A stretch of DNA of 64,000 nucleotides from Tigriopus japonicus (lineage: Eukaryota > Arthropoda > Copepoda > Harpacticoida > Harpacticidae), in NCBI GenBank assembly GCA_010645155.1, contig CM021321.1, positions 2,603,786 to 2,667,785 of the forward strand. The letters run 5' to 3'. This document shows positions 23,496-37,369 of the stretch, piece after piece. The notes beneath the pieces were generated by a model. The model was not told the DNA's origin. It searched no databases and saw only the letters and a list, made by a program, of their open reading frames with translations. Numbering within the stretch: position 1 is the first letter of the stretch; the number at the start of each line of letters is the position of its first letter. The position numbers and the translations under genes are program-made.

Positions 23496-24771
23496 TCCCG
23501 ATGTAACAACGGAAGACACGAAAACGGAATGAGCTACTAATCAAGGGTGAAAGGCAGGGGTTAGTAACGGTTTAAGAGTCATGGACCATGAAATTTGATT
23601 CCGCTATACAGTATGCGAGGTAAATATGAAAACCAAGTATTTTTTAATTGAATTACCTAAATAAGAATAGTAGCATTATGTTCTTTTTTCTGATTTTTTT
23701 TCAAATGAAGTTCGTGAACAATATGTGCAATTATTTAATACAACCAGCTTCAGCAATGGCCGGCCTTGTTGTCAATGACCTAACCAAGTCTGTCTTTGAC
23801 CTGGCCACAGCTGGTACAGGAGCCATGACGCTTAAATACCTAGACTTAAACTGGCCTCTGGGCAGGGATGCATGGACGGGCCTTCTTTTTTGCCTTGGCT
23901 TCAAACATGGATCACGTAGAGAAGTCAGGGCTGTTGGACACATTGCCATGTCCCAAAAGTATTAAGACAGGCTGAATCAGGTCATTACCATCAAATTCAG
24001 TCCTTGCAAATTGTAATTTCTAAAACAGACATTGGAAAATATGTTCTGATTGACTGCAGATTCCATGTGAATTGATAATGATGATAATAGTAATAACTAT
24101 GCTCATTCCACCAAAATTATCTAACTCGGTAATTACGTGGTAAATCCCGTACTTATCTTGCATATTGTATAAGGGCCTATTAAAATGCAACGTGGTGGTT
24201 CCAAGGACTCACAAATAAATGATAACAAACTGTGGGACCACGAGTACTGCACAGTACTATGGCTGGCTTTCGAGACCCCTATTTTCGACTCCTCATACTA
24301 GCTCCTGGGCCACCCAAAAATGGCCATTAGACCCACCAGTTACCGGCCCCTGGTGTACGGTATGATGGATGCGGTTACAATGATTAATAAAATGAATTCC
24401 AATGAATGAAACATCTCGATAGTCTCTGGAAAGCTTGTTTGAAATATTGTGTCCTTTGCTCCCAATTTGCGAGAGGTGAGTTTAGTCCCTGTAATGGTTG
24501 GTCAATTCTTTCTCTAACACACTCTGGTTTGATATCAGTTGTCAATCGAGGAAAAACGTTCTTTTTACGAGTATAATCTGACAAAAATATCATGCATTTT
24601 TAAATCATGTTACTCACCTTTCTCTAGGTGGATTAAGTGAATATCCCATTACGTCAATGTTTTTATTAAATGAACATTATTGTATTCAGAAAATCAGAAA
24701 AATTGCTCTCGTAAAAACGGTTTGCAGCAAATGGTGTTCACTTAATCAAGGATGGCTCAAGCCAGGATTAC

Positions 24772-24886
24772 TTTCAAAATACACACTGGGTCCGATTACT
24801 ACAATGAAAATCAAACGGAACAATATATTTGTTGCAAAAACCTCACATTTTAGTACAATGATTGGACCCAGTGTGGATTTTTGAAA
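24772..24886. repeat. Inverted repeat (hairpin element)
   Basis: The left arm (TTTCAAAATACACACTGGGT then CCGATTA) and the right arm read on the minus strand (TTTCAAAAATCCACACTGGG then TCCAATCA) match over about 35-40 bp around an AT-rich loop. The arms have diverged at about one position in five. It is probably a short fold-back MITE or the remnant of one. Confidence 0.6.
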
Positions 24887-25411
24887 TTCGTCCTGAAGTA
24901 CAGTGGTTCCTGACTTAATGGAGAGTTGATTGTACGATTGAAGCACATCCTATCTAACTGATTTACAATGTAATGGCATGAACGAGGCACATGGGCAACG
25001 TTTGAAAAATCCAAGATATTTAAGGAACATCTTTCCAACTCAAAACAACATTGGAATTTATGTTGGAAACAAGAGGTGAGGGATGAGGTAATGGATCTTT
25101 TGACAAGGTTGGGATTGAATTGTATCCGACTACCGCTCGCAAAACTGAACTCTTTATAGCGTTGTATCATCATTACATGCAAAACATTACACTATCAAAA
25201 TTTTAACGTTCTTAGTAAATCTAATTAATTTTATGAAGACTTGACAAACGAGAGTATGCCAGTTTCTTGCCTCAACATTTTAAGTGGAAATTCCTCGCTA
25301 GGTACACAAAACAACTCATTCAACCTCGATTATGAAGCATTGTCAAGATTTCGCCAATGAGGATTTTTTTTTAAAATTTAGATAGTCAAAATAGAATAAA
25401 AGGGGGGAGGC

Positions 25412-25482
25412 AGGAGACCTGGGCTCGAACCCATGAAACCGAGCTTAACTCGGTCGCGCGTTATACAATTGCACTATCTCCT
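25412..25482 (-). tRNA. tRNA-like sequence, degenerate (pseudogene or tRNA-derived)
   Basis: On the minus strand 71 nt can fold as a tRNA. The acceptor AGGAGAT pairs with GTCTCCT, the D-stem GTGC with GCGC, and the anticodon stem ACCGA with TCGGT around loop GTTAAGC (anticodon TAA, Leu). A box (TAGTGCAATTG) and B box (GGTTCGAGCCC) words are present, and TTTT follows downstream. Against a functional tRNA, the T-stem is badly mismatched, the variable arm is very short, and a TAA-anticodon Leu tRNA should have a long variable arm. I favour a tRNA pseudogene. Confidence 0.4.
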
Positions 25483-28400
25483 CCTAGTAGTAGATAGGTA
25501 ATCTACTTCGCAATACATCCTAAATTATTTTGCAGGCAAGTATTATTTCAATTAGGTTGTTTCTCAACACTTTCATCACCCAACTAAACAAGAGTTGGTT
25601 GTCCTAAGAAAGATTCACAGTGGTCTAAAATTGATACTCCAAAGTACAGGGTTAAGAGCTTTTTCTCGTTTATGATTTCAATCAGAGAGTTCATGACTTG
25701 AAATCAATTGAAGGGCTGAAATTAACATTTAATCAGTTATTTGAGTCGTTATTTTCATATGAAATAATGCTCAACAAACAGGTTTAAAACTCGCCTAAGA
25801 ACGAACTCCAAAGTCAAAATGATTTTTAAAAGAAGTTGTGCAAAAAATAGCTTACCTATAAACGACTTTTTCTGATTGTTGCAAAGGACACACGCTTTTT
25901 AAGCAAAATTTGATCTAATTGGACGATTCGAAGTCTAAAAAGACCTCTTTACCATTATTAACTCAATTCAATGACGAAACTCATATCACATCATTCACCC
26001 ATTTATTGGTACGCTTAATAGCGCCCAACCCTGTAGTTCTTGAATGGAAAAAGAAAACGGGCAAGTATTTTATCTTAAGCATAGCTACATTTGACGCTTT
26101 TAATACACAAAGGATACATGCCCTTTTATCAATATATCTATCTATCTTTGACTTGAAAACTAGTTTTGGGGTGAAGTTGATTTCTTCTATTTGGAAGGGT
26201 CTGCACAGCCTAATCCAATCCGAACCATTTTTCGACCGATGCAATGCACCAACATTGAACCACCTTTTTTTCTTCGCCTTCTTACTATTTCCAGTCCTTC
26301 ACAATGCAAGAGAAGCTGGTTGGTGATGCAATCTTCTTCGAAGAAATATAATTTTATCCTAGTGCTTTGAGTAACAAATATCCATTTAAATCCGATATAA
26401 GCTATGTGATGGATAAGTCTCGGAAAAATATATGTTTTAGACCCTTAGTAGGAATGACTGGAGGCCAATAAAATATGACTTTATTCATTTACAAATGGAT
26501 AAATTATTTAGATTTCGTTCTGTTGAAAAGAAATTCTTTGAATTTCAAGACATGAGATCTAGGGGCGTACGCTATTATACATGCAGGTATCGTGAGTGGT
26601 CAAATTTGTGCTGGATCAAAAGACATTTCGACAGAAAAGTCGGGGAAATTTTTGTTCTCGTTCTCTTTGAAGTTTTTTGAGGCCATAAGCATAAAGCAAG
26701 CAAAGTTTTAAGAAGATTGGCGTTTGGAACCTTCGTCTAAAACAAACTCAATTGCACCATTTTTATATATCAAAATAAATCGAACCGACAGGTGGATCGT
26801 TATCGCTGGATCCCAATGATTCTTCTGGTAAAATTGAGTTGAAAAATGGATAAAGAATTGTCAGGACAAGCCTGACAAGGCCAAAAGAAAGCCGTCCAGA
26901 TTTAACTTTAAGTTTGGACAATTGCGGCAATTAGAATAATTTTTCCAATTCTGCTTAAGTATGTTCTAATGTCATTTTGTTAAAAAATAGGAAAATGGAT
27001 GCGTTGTCGAGGTTGGTTTTGCATTTTTCAATGACTATTCGTCTTTTCGACATATTTCCCATTAATGAGCACAGGCATCTTGGGTGATTTTGTGTGGGCA
27101 CGTACCCACAAGAATCAAGCCCAAGTTATACTGCCTGAGAGTAAGTTTGGTTTATTTGCCTGAATATTTTTGCTATGTATTTTTTGCTGTGAAAATCAAA
27201 ACGCTGTATCAAAAACTTTTGCAAGGCCAACCAAGGAAAACGAGAAAACAACCATAAAAGGCCTACGTTTCGAAGTTCAGTGGTAAACTTTTTTCAAATT
27301 GAATCCATTCAGGTAACTTCTTCTTTATTGACATGAGCATTAGCATGAGTTTATTGATTACAGTGTGTCTTGGCATTTTTCAAAAACAAAATGCCCACAT
27401 TAACCGCAATAAATTGACGTAAACAGTTGAAGGAATTCTTTAAAATGACGAGGAAGCAAGAGAGGAAAGGATTTGAATTGATTAGATGTCAAATCGCTCT
27501 CAGAGCGTCCATGACTTTTCTTTGGTAAGGATAAGATTTTTCCATTGCCTAATAAATGACTGGTTAGCAATGGTTTTAACAGGCCAAAAATTTGAAACAC
27601 GACTCTTAGGGGATTGTCGCCATTCTCATCATTTTCTCTCATCATCATTCTCATCATTCTCCAACACACCTAAGCACAATGCATTACAATAATTTCGTTT
27701 ACTTTGAAACAGTTCGTAAATGTTTGCTTTTGGGGTATTTGGATTTCTTTGCATACTTTTTTCTTGGTTACTGGTACTAGAGGGTCGGAGGTTTGAATCT
27801 CAGCCCGTCCAACGATGCAGTCATCATTTCAACTTGAAGAAGACTAGCTCATTCATTCTTAGTAGGATTTACGCTGAGCCTTGAAAGAGCTTGCCTTTTG
27901 ACTCGGGGATTCGATTGTGATAAAAATTTAAAGACAATCCAACGTAAGCTAAAGAGGAATCATAATTCTCATCGCAAGCCTGCCAATCCAGAAAATTCAG
28001 TGCTTCTTGTTTCATCCAACAATCTCCTGATCTGCCATGATTAGGCCACCAGATAGTTGCAAATTACATTTTAACGTAAATAACCAAAATCTTCCAGTTT
28101 TATTCAAAATTACAAAAATGGGGAAAATTACAAAATTTGCTTATTTTGCTAAAAATATTCTAAAAAGATGTAAGTTCATCAGTCAAAATCAAAGTTAGGA
28201 AACAGGCCGGCAGGATATTATAGTTGCACCAAAAAATATTTAGTTATCTTTGGGGCTACTAAATACTTGAAAATTATATTTCACAATGTAGTTACAAAAA
28301 TCTGCGATTTGGCAAAAAAGTGGGAATATTAAAAAAAATCTGGGTAAATTGTTTGTTCCTCACAGATATAATGTGGAAAAACGATGGCAAAATCAAACAA

Positions 28401-30929
28401 GAAAAAAACACACAGAAGATTTATTCAAATTTTGACAGTGTGTATTTAGTTTTTCCGATATTCCAAGTTATGAAGTAAGACTTACGAGATGATGGGGGTT
28501 TAAGAAAAGGTCAGTTTCTAATGCGGTTATAGAGAAAAAGATTTCCAAAAAATCCAATTTTGTTACATTATTTCTCAACATGATTACAAAAATAATACAG
28601 TTTTTGGCAATATTTGTTACCAAAATTTGGTGGTCTTGTTCATAATATGTAGTGCCAAAGATAAGAATGGTTGTAAAGTTTCTTTGAGAAGGGTTGGGAA
28701 TGAGAATCAAACTTAAGGCTGTTTTACCATAAATAAAGCGGTTTTTCGGCTTTTTGCGGTCAAAAATGGACCATTCAAACCCAAGTAACTCAGCTGTTGA
28801 TGAATATGGTATTTTCATTCAATTGCAATTCAACAGGTCTCTAAATGGTATCTGGTCTCTAATGATAGATTGGATAGTTATAAAAATGTTATAATTAATA
28901 AGTTTTTAGTTATATATTTTATTCCTGGACCTAAAATAGATAATACAATAAAAATAAAGTTGTTCTCCATTGAATCATGGGTTCTAAAAATGCCTAAATG
29001 TCTTTGGGTATTTCGATCCAAACCTAAAAGGCCATTCGCAACACCGTGAAGAGCTAAGGAACCTTTCAAACAAAATCTAATAAGCGGAGTGATTGACATC
29101 GTACAAGTTTTGAATTTCAACTATGAAACTAGGGCGTACATAACGAAACCAAAAATCAAAGACATAAAAATGCAACAACGCAATTGCCATCTTGCTTTTG
29201 ATTTGTACAAAAAACGAGAGAAGGAATGACGTGGAGGATAAAAGGAGAAAGGAAAAAGAACATGATCGGAAAGATACATAGACAAGATCAATACCTATTT
29301 TTCACAATCACTTCAACTACCCTTCGGATTCTTTTGACTCTCCGCTATTTCATGAGCTTCTGGAAGCACAATTTTTTTTTTTAATTTAATATTATCGAAC
29401 TTTACACTCCTAATATCTTTTGGTTTCTCAGACCTTCAAAATTCGACAAATTTGAAATATCTATGTATTCATGCAAATACAATTCTCATTGTGACTGGAG
29501 AGTACTTTCAATCGGGTTTGCTGTAAAATTAAACCTTCCACCTTTAACCTTTTGACATGACGAATAGTTACGTGCAAATTGATAAATTCACGCCAATATT
29601 CCATGCTCTAACCGTTACCAATAAACTCTTTTAGAGGAGCTATCCAATGCTGGTTGAGGGGTTGCCAATTCGGGGCCCAATTGGCATAGCGTTAAATCAA
29701 CCTTCTCCATTTTTTTGCACAGGCTGGCAGTTTTAGACCTGGTCCTGTTCTTCCTCGCCCTCCATCGTGAATTGTGATCATCCTGACTGATCCACAAGAA
29801 ACCGACTTGAGCGTCTAGTATGGTAAAAAGTTGCTTCGAAGCTCTTCTTTGTTGTCGAGAAGAGCCTTCAAATGCCTTTGCGAGGAAGAACTGAAACGCT
29901 ATGATGTCCTCTGATGTTGCTCAAATATTTTGCAGTCCCACAACCGAGCCCATCAATGAGTGATAAAGGGGGGAGGGCTCTTTCTGAATCTAGCGAGCCT
30001 TTGGCTGATCTCAAAAACTTACCATTCGCGATGTTCGCTTCAAAACAGCTTCCCGGACGAATTTTTGGACAGGTGGGCACACTCGGTCTATAGTTAATTC
30101 AACTCTTCTATGGATAATCCTTTTCGTATCAAATTGCTTTGCTTTTCAAGGTGGATTGCGTGAACCACTTCATGATAGTGATTGTAATTTAATAGTTTTT
30201 CTTCCTATTCACTTCAATTTAAAAATGAAAAGCACGACTTTTCTCGCGTCACGAGTTATCGACGAATTTATATCGCTATGCGATTTAAAAGTAGTCTTTT
30301 TCCACCCATGTCTTTTTCGCACTTTTGGTTGTCTTTTTCTGCTTAGGATGTGATGCGATTTATGAAAATCAGTGTTATATACACAAGAAAGAGTAAGCCC
30401 CTTTTTTACGACTGAATACATTTTGATCTACTATTCCAAAGAAAACTTGTAGTTGACCAAAGTTCGTTGCTCTAAAAATGGCAATAAGAGTTCAAGGTGC
30501 AAATTTAAAAAGACGCACTTGAAAGGCAGTAGCACTGTGTATGGGGGATCCCTACATAACTTGGATAACTCAAAGATACGTATGTTAATCAAAATTATTA
30601 TTATCGCTCCCAACCATCTTAGCGGGAATAAATTTTAGTCAAAAAAGTTAACGGGTTATGGATCTGTGGTTAACCGCCCATCTTTGAGTACCGTTTAAGC
30701 CATGAGAGAGAGAGACGTTCTCGAGTAGGATGTGAAGCTCCAATGTATACCACTATGAAGAATGGTTACGGAGAAAAAGAACCCTCCACCTCTTAGATAG
30801 ACTAACCCATGCCATCCAGGACTCGAAGATCATGACTTTTATTCTCAATAGCAACAACAACATCGGCAAAAGCAACAATTAGATCCCTGAGCGTGCTCTA
30901 ATAGGCCTACATAGGAAGGTGGATCCTTC

Positions 30930-30960
30930 CATGCACACACATACACACACACACACACAC
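30930..30960 (+). repeat. CA dinucleotide microsatellite
   Basis: This is an imperfect CA run with one TA interruption in non-coding DNA. It lies about 400 bp before the candidate first exon at 31316. Confidence 0.75.
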
Positions 30961-31315
30961 TACGTACACTCACAAATGTACTGTTAGACTTGCACCTTCG
31001 CGAAAGAAGAGTCTAAAGTTTACTCCTGACGAGAGTCGGGGCTCGAGAGACCTCACCAGACTTCTTACTTCGCACGGACAAAATTCGACATGAGATGTTG
31101 CCAGTTGGAGAGCAACGAGTGAACTTGACACATCTTTCCGTCATTCAGTCAACCCCGATCGGTCTGGCGTGGACTTTCCAACCAATCCTTTCAGGAAAGT
31201 TGACCTTGTGTTTGGGTCTCATTGGTGGGTGAGATAAAGCGTTCGAGCTTTGTGAATGTGTGATGAAAGCAGTGAAGTGAATCATTCAACAACGACGTGC
31301 GGACAATCGTCAAAG

Positions 31316-31335
31316 ATGTCCCTTCAACTCTTGCT
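31316..31335 (+). CDS. Candidate alternative first coding exon of the 12-finger gene
   Basis: An ATG in good context (TCAAAGATGTC) opens M-S-L-Q-L-L-(L) and runs into a strong donor (CT|GTAAGTATG) after 20 nt, which is phase 2. The 12-finger gene's first recognised exon begins after an acceptor at 40104 with T-GCC-ATG, which needs a phase-2 partner, so joining gives MSLQLLLAMLEPR. The about 330 bp upstream are GC-richer and UTR-like. The link would span an 8.8-kb intron. A random phase match has a one-in-three chance, so this stays a hypothesis. Confidence 0.35.
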
Positions 31336-34300
31336 GTAAGTATGTAGTAGTTACGACAAATCCTGACAATCGACGATAAACTGTCACTGATTAACTGATT
31401 TTGAATGTGTTCCTGCTTTGTTTCCGCGTTTTCGCCTCGAAAACTATTAAGCTCTTTCTAAAGTCAATGATATCTGCTTTGCGATTGAGGAAGAGATTTG
31501 AGCAACACTAGTAGGAACTCGAGTGGGGACAAGAGCCATTTTCATGGATTCCAATCTTCAGCCAACATGGATTTGCTCTCCCTAGAATTTCCTTATGGTA
31601 CAAACAAGAAAGAGCCCAGCCCTCAAGGTACGTAGTCCGAGGGATGTTGTTCGACCAAGACCAACAAGAGGTCCAGCTATGATCGTTTTTTGGTTCGCTT
31701 CCTTGTTCAACTCCCAACTGTCATCCCCATGTAGAAGTGAGGTTTGGGAAACAGCTAGACGCCATCTACAACGGACATCCACTTTGATTTGATGGCTGGT
31801 AATGTTAGTTATGTTGTCTAGAATGGCGAGGATGAGGAAACTGAAAATCTTCCCCTGAAGCCGAGTCCGTCGTCACCATTAGGTGGACTGGTTGTGGTGC
31901 AACCAACACCCACCCGCCCACCCACCCACCAACTATCCCACCGTCTTCTAATCAGGCAAAGAACCACAAAGATAGAGAAGGAGAGAGGTGCAGAGGGTAG
32001 AAAGAGGTGTTGCCAATATCCTGGCATGTTGCATAAGGGGAAGAAAGAACAGTAACCTGACAGATACATCCACACATGAGAAGAACAAGAGGGCCAGGTC
32101 CAACAGCCAGAGCTTGCCATAATTGCAATGGTGGTCGATCTGGTGCAGGTCCTCGTCGTTGTCGCATCAGGTTCTTGGCAATTCCTTCTTTTTTCACTCG
32201 TTGGTGTCGGTCGGCGGTTCGTCCTCCCGTTTTCAAACCAATCAGAAGTGCGCCTTCATCCATTGGGGTAATGAGAAAATTTTAAGGTCACAGCAGCTTG
32301 CCGTCGCCCACCAACCAATCAACCAACCTGTGCTGCTTGAATTCATCTTGAGTGTTACGTAGGCCTGTGCGTGCGTGTGCTGCTTTAGGTGGATTTACGT
32401 TGCCACCCGCATGAATTGCCAACCAGACGACAACCATACGGAAAGGTTTTGAAGGTTACTTTCATGGTCCCCCCTCTCTTCTTTGTCGCTGGTGTGTGGC
32501 AACTCCTTGCTCCTGTCCTCCCGTTTACTCGATTCTTACTCCGTTCTCCGTGCAGTTTGTAGTCCGAACAAACCGTACGTTGTTGGAAGCAGGCCTCCCT
32601 TCTTTCTTCTTCATCGGATTCCCAAACAGGCCTGCTTTTCCCGAAACCAACCATTCTCCCTCTCTCTTGCCCATCCATCCATCCAAGCACTCAGGACAGG
32701 CTCGAGCTCAGCTCTAGCTTGCGTATTAGTGGCAACAGGAAATCAGGAAGTCTTCGCCCACCAGCCTACCAACCAACCAACTAACCAAGCAACCAAACAA
32801 CTCGATCCATCTCACTGGCCAAGCCACAAAGCGGCCTGATCCGATCTTGAACCGCTCTCCTTTTCAGTTCTCCTTCTCGTGCGTGACCTTGAATGCCGAC
32901 CGAAGAATGTGTTACGAAGGCATAGTAGAGTACTCCTATGCGCCAGACATCATGATCATCATCACCACCACCATCCTCTTCTTCTTTTTCTTCGCCTCCC
33001 TTTGAGCTAGCTTCACTACATGTACTCCATACGCGTTGTCCGTGTGTGCGAGCAGCTGCTAGCACATGTGGGAAAAAAAGGACCTGGAGTTTTCCCGGCC
33101 TGCTTTCGGTTTTCTTCCCAGCCGTTCAAAACCACTCTGAGATCCATCCGTTCCTCCATCCATCCGTGCATGGATCGATGGATCCCACTTGCACCATACT
33201 TGTTCAATCAGCTCAGGTGGTGGACTGGTGGTCGTATTCCATGCGCTTCGTGTGCGCCCGAAATCCCTGTGAACGACGCTGACGACGACAAGGAGCGTGC
33301 GCGCAGACCTAGGGATTTTTTTTTCACTCTGAGGCAAGGAGCGAAAGATTTGTTGTGATACTTAGTTAACCACCATGTTCTGTATGCGGAGGTACTGAGT
33401 GTGTTCCTATTTTTTATGTCTGGTTAACTCCAAAACTTTTTTCCGTGTGTAAAGAAAGCATCTTGATCTCCAACGTACATATGCATCCTCTAGTGTGGTT
33501 TCTCCATTCAGCCAATCTCCTACTCCTCTTCCCTGTTTTTGAGTGACGTGTGTGGAACCAAATTTGTCCGTGTGAATGAAGACTGTGTCCCAGTTATTAC
33601 AATGTCCATTTGATCTTCCTTGTTCTGACCCGAGTTTAGTGACACTGGATTTGCATCAGCCGAAACATTTGCATGGATTGGTAAGGCTCTAAATCTATTT
33701 TTTCTTAAGACTCCATGGAGGAAGAGATAAGGGGGAAAAGAGAAGAGGTCTCCTTCAAGGAACCATTCTCGCTCCTCTTATTTCCCTTCCTGCCCAGACA
33801 CTTGAGTTGTTGAGCACTCTACTCTACGGAGTAGTGGAGACGACGTACGTACGTACTACTCCTGCTACGATGTGAGGAGTGTGAGTCAAGATTCTTATTT
33901 CCTGGTTTGAACTTGAATTCCTGTTCAGTCAAGAGCTAGTGCCAGTGGTAGAGTGGGCTGTTTTTGGCTAGAACACCAGATAAATTGACAGAATTGGTCG
34001 ACTAGAGCTCCGATTTTCTTGGCTCTTGTTGCCCATTCCAAGGCAAAGTGTGTCTTATCACACGGAGGCAAATAGATGACACATTGATTTGGGCTAAAGG
34101 ATCACGTCAGAAAAAAGTAATGGCCATAATGATGACCATGCAATCCAAAAGCAGCAAGCTTGAGAAATCCCACTTTGAGTCGAGAAAAATTTGCGAAACT
34201 TTCCCTGTGTGTCCGCTGTGGTTGTGTGTATGTGTGTAGTTTGTCTGTGAGGGAGTGTGCGAATGGAGCAAAAGCAACCAACCAACCAACTTGCCACATT

Positions 34301-37300
34301 TCTCTTCTGAGAACGAATTCGAACTCGAAACTAAACTCACTCGAATTTCCATGTCACTCACTCGTCGCCTCACAAGGTGGACGAGAATGATGCAATGCCA
34401 TGATTTCACAAGGAACTACTAACACGCTTGTTTTCTTTCGTGTCAATGAATCTAATATTGTATGTATAAACGTATCTTGATGCGATTGAAAATGGGTAGC
34501 TCTAAGTCCGTCGTCCGAAAAAAACTGACGCACAAAAGCCTCGGGTGTTTATTTTCTTCTTTTCTAACAAGCCACATGCATTGCCATTCTCATCTCATCA
34601 TCTTGTGTCTCATCATCCGGCGAGTTTCTCTCTTCCTCCTTATTTATCCCCTTCAGAAAGGTTCCGCTTTTCACTACTCTTTCCCAAGCGTCAGCGCTAA
34701 ATTCAAATGCGTCCGTCAGATTTCTTTAGCTTCATTCACCGAAGCCAAACAGGATTTTCCAGCTGAACGGGAGTCGGAAAAGAGACAAATCAGTTGGATA
34801 TTGCCTAACATTAATGTCAGCCATTTATGTATTCGAGACAATCGTCCAAGATTTTCCGATTTCGAGGATTCGATCCGCTGGATCTGATCTCCGGTCTTTG
34901 TTGAGTTGTTGATCTTCGTCGTCTTCTTTTTGGTCTTCTTGTTCTTTCCTCTCCAGTTGTATGAACCCTAATCTTCATCAAGTCTTGACCTTGAGCACTC
35001 GAGGATTGTTCAAATTTAGCGTTGTTTCTCCAAGGTGTCCAGTTGAGACTTGAAAAGCGAACCAAGTAAAGAAAGAACAGCAGGGCAGTGTGTGAGTGAC
35101 TTGTACAGGGGGAACGAGGAGAAGGAGAAGGAGGAGATGAGCGAATGAGTGCAAGAACAACGAGGAAACACTGACGGGGTGGAATTTCAGTGGTGGGTTC
35201 AATGGCTTTTTTGAAGGTGAAGATGAGGGTCGCCGTGGACTCTATGTAAGGTTTTAGTGGTAGTGGTAGTAGTTCCATTTTCACTCTGGTTGTCGACGAT
35301 CCCTTTGTTTGAAATTGTTCGACGAACACATTCATTTTATTACCTAGAAATCACTATTCAGTTTCAAGGACATGCAAAGAGATCGTTGGGGGTTGAGGGT
35401 TGGTTGATAGGTGGGTTCGTTGTTTTTTTCCGAAATCTCCCTAGATTTGCCCACGAGATGCAAGACATTCTTGACGGGATGGATGGCCCTTTGAGCCCTG
35501 AATAGCTCGTTCTTTGGTTCTCCCCTCCCTCCTCCTCCGTCATCTCGCCAACGGTCTTGGGTTAGTTAGAATGGCGGGAAGTTCTCTCGACAAACGAATT
35601 TCAGTTACGAGGTCAGTAAGGCTATCTTGGCTCTCCATCTGTGCTCGACTTATGCCAGTGTGTGTCCTCCTAAAGAAATGAATCGACAATTGTCTCGTTG
35701 GGAGTTCTTCAACGGGCAACAGGTTGAAAAAAGAGATCCCTTCTCGGGAACTGGCCGTTGCTTGAAAATACCTTCTAATCTTCATGGACATACTTGAAAT
35801 CGGTTCAACAAGAAGATATGGCGCTTCTTTTATGGTTAAAAAAAGAGAACTGGAACCAAACTTGCATCCAACAAGGACATTCGAGGAGAGGGAGGGCAGG
35901 CGAAAACTGTGCCATTGATTCTCATATTGTACACAAAGGGGGAGGAAATTCGAGGGGGTGTCTCAAGGTCTCCAACTTTCACCACTTTGTTGTGTCTGGA
36001 ATTGGACGACTCCGCCCGAGACTCTCTCCTTCCCTCTCCCTTCCCTCCTCCCTCTCTTTCTCTGTGTCTTTCTTTCTTTCTTTCTCTTCCATGTTCAACA
36101 TGTGAGTGAGTGAGCGAATGTGTACGAGTATGCCTCAGATTCGTCTCTCACGTGAATGTACTTGTTTGAGCGAACAAAAGTTTATTTCTGCCTAGCTTCT
36201 TTACAACCATGAAAATGGTTTTAAGACCGACTCCATTGGGCAAGCAAGCAATGGCAACAAATCTGCTGGATCACCTTTTCTACTTCAAATATGTAGTATG
36301 TAAGTGTGAGTGTGTGTGTGTGCGCATGTATATCGCATTATACGACACACTGAGCGCCTGGAGGCAAGGTGGAATGAGAAAAATGAAGCTGAGTAAGTGA
36401 GAGAGAGAGAGGAGAAAAAAGTTCTAGCTCTCTGGCTTCATTTTTCCCAAGGACACCTTTCTTCCCAAAGCTTGCTTGCTTGCTTGCCTCCTCCATACTT
36501 CTGGCAGTTGTTTCACCTACGATAGAAGTCGTACATGATTATGGCGGTGGCGGGTTTTCATGGCTCTCTCGCCTTTGTCTCCCCTCTCAATCTTATACTG
36601 TATATTGTAGAAGTAGTAGATACGAAGGTATTAGTAATGGTCGATGGACACCTGCTTCTCCAGCTTCCTTCTCACATGCCTCGCATGAGAATCCGCTCAT
36701 TGGCCCAGACAGGAAAATTCCTAGCCAAAAAATACCCTTTAACCAGTTTGGAAAAAAGAAGATCTAAATCATAGAAACCATAAAACCGTATATTCCCTTT
36801 GATCGACGTAATTCTACCATTCCTCTTTTTGACGGGGAATATTCCGCAGTTTCCCACTTCAACCCGGTCTCCAACTGATCACGGAGTCACCGTACCCTCT
36901 GTATGTACAACAGTCCATAGTACAATATGTATGTAGAAGTACTGTAGTAGTATTCGCCAAATGGAAAAGAGAGGGGAGCTCTGGCCGTCCCTAGGCTTAA
37001 GAGTGGTAAAAACCGAGTGTTCAAGGTCAAGTTCTCCAAGAGTCTCCACGATGAAGAGCATGAGAAGAGGACTAAGAAGCCGGAGAGCAGTTGCCACTCA
37101 CCAATGACTTCGTTGCCGTCGTGGTTGGAGGCATTTCGTTTGGAGGAGACAGGCTCTTCCAAGTTCTCAGAGCGTTTCTCGTCCGTTCAGTTGGGTAGAG
37201 GTGGTTGCCGTGTGTAGCGCTCTTCAACGCGAACGAACAAGAGGTTGGTTGGGCGGACAAGCAAGCAGCCAAGAAGGGATGCATGTAATCCGTCTGACTG

Positions 37301-37369
37301 GCAAAGTGGAGGAAGACAGGAGGTACTTGGGACAGCAGAAAGAAAGAACGGGCACCTGCTTTCAAGGCA

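Larger units (their letters stand above)
23496..31315. other. Gene-poor AT-rich stretch right of the FAS1 gene
   Basis: I see no supported gene. The stretch includes a more GC-rich island at 23745-23960 with open frames on both strands, a possible tRNA-derived fragment near 24250-24300, the inverted repeat at 24772-24886, the tRNA-like sequence at 25412-25482, a B-box-like word near 27790 and a CA microsatellite at 30930-30960. The 135-codon plus-strand frame at 25919-26326 is AT-driven and shows no domain. Confidence 0.45.

Noticed and set aside
25919..26326. 135-codon plus-strand frame
   Set aside because: It is AT-driven with hydrophobic runs, and shows no signal peptide pattern, domain or exon boundaries.
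31595..31627. ATG followed by a GTACGT donor (MVQTRKSPALK)
   Set aside because: It ends in phase 0, which does not fit the acceptor at 40104, and no other partner exon was found.
33673..33680. ATGGATTG before GTAAGG as a third first exon of the 12-finger gene
   Set aside because: It is also phase 2, but only two codons long and with weaker context; not distinguishable from chance, so it is mentioned only as a minor alternative.
34817..35335. 172-codon open frame on the minus strand
   Set aside because: It is low-complexity (Ser/Pro and Arg runs from simple repeats), with no recognisable domain and no splice partners.
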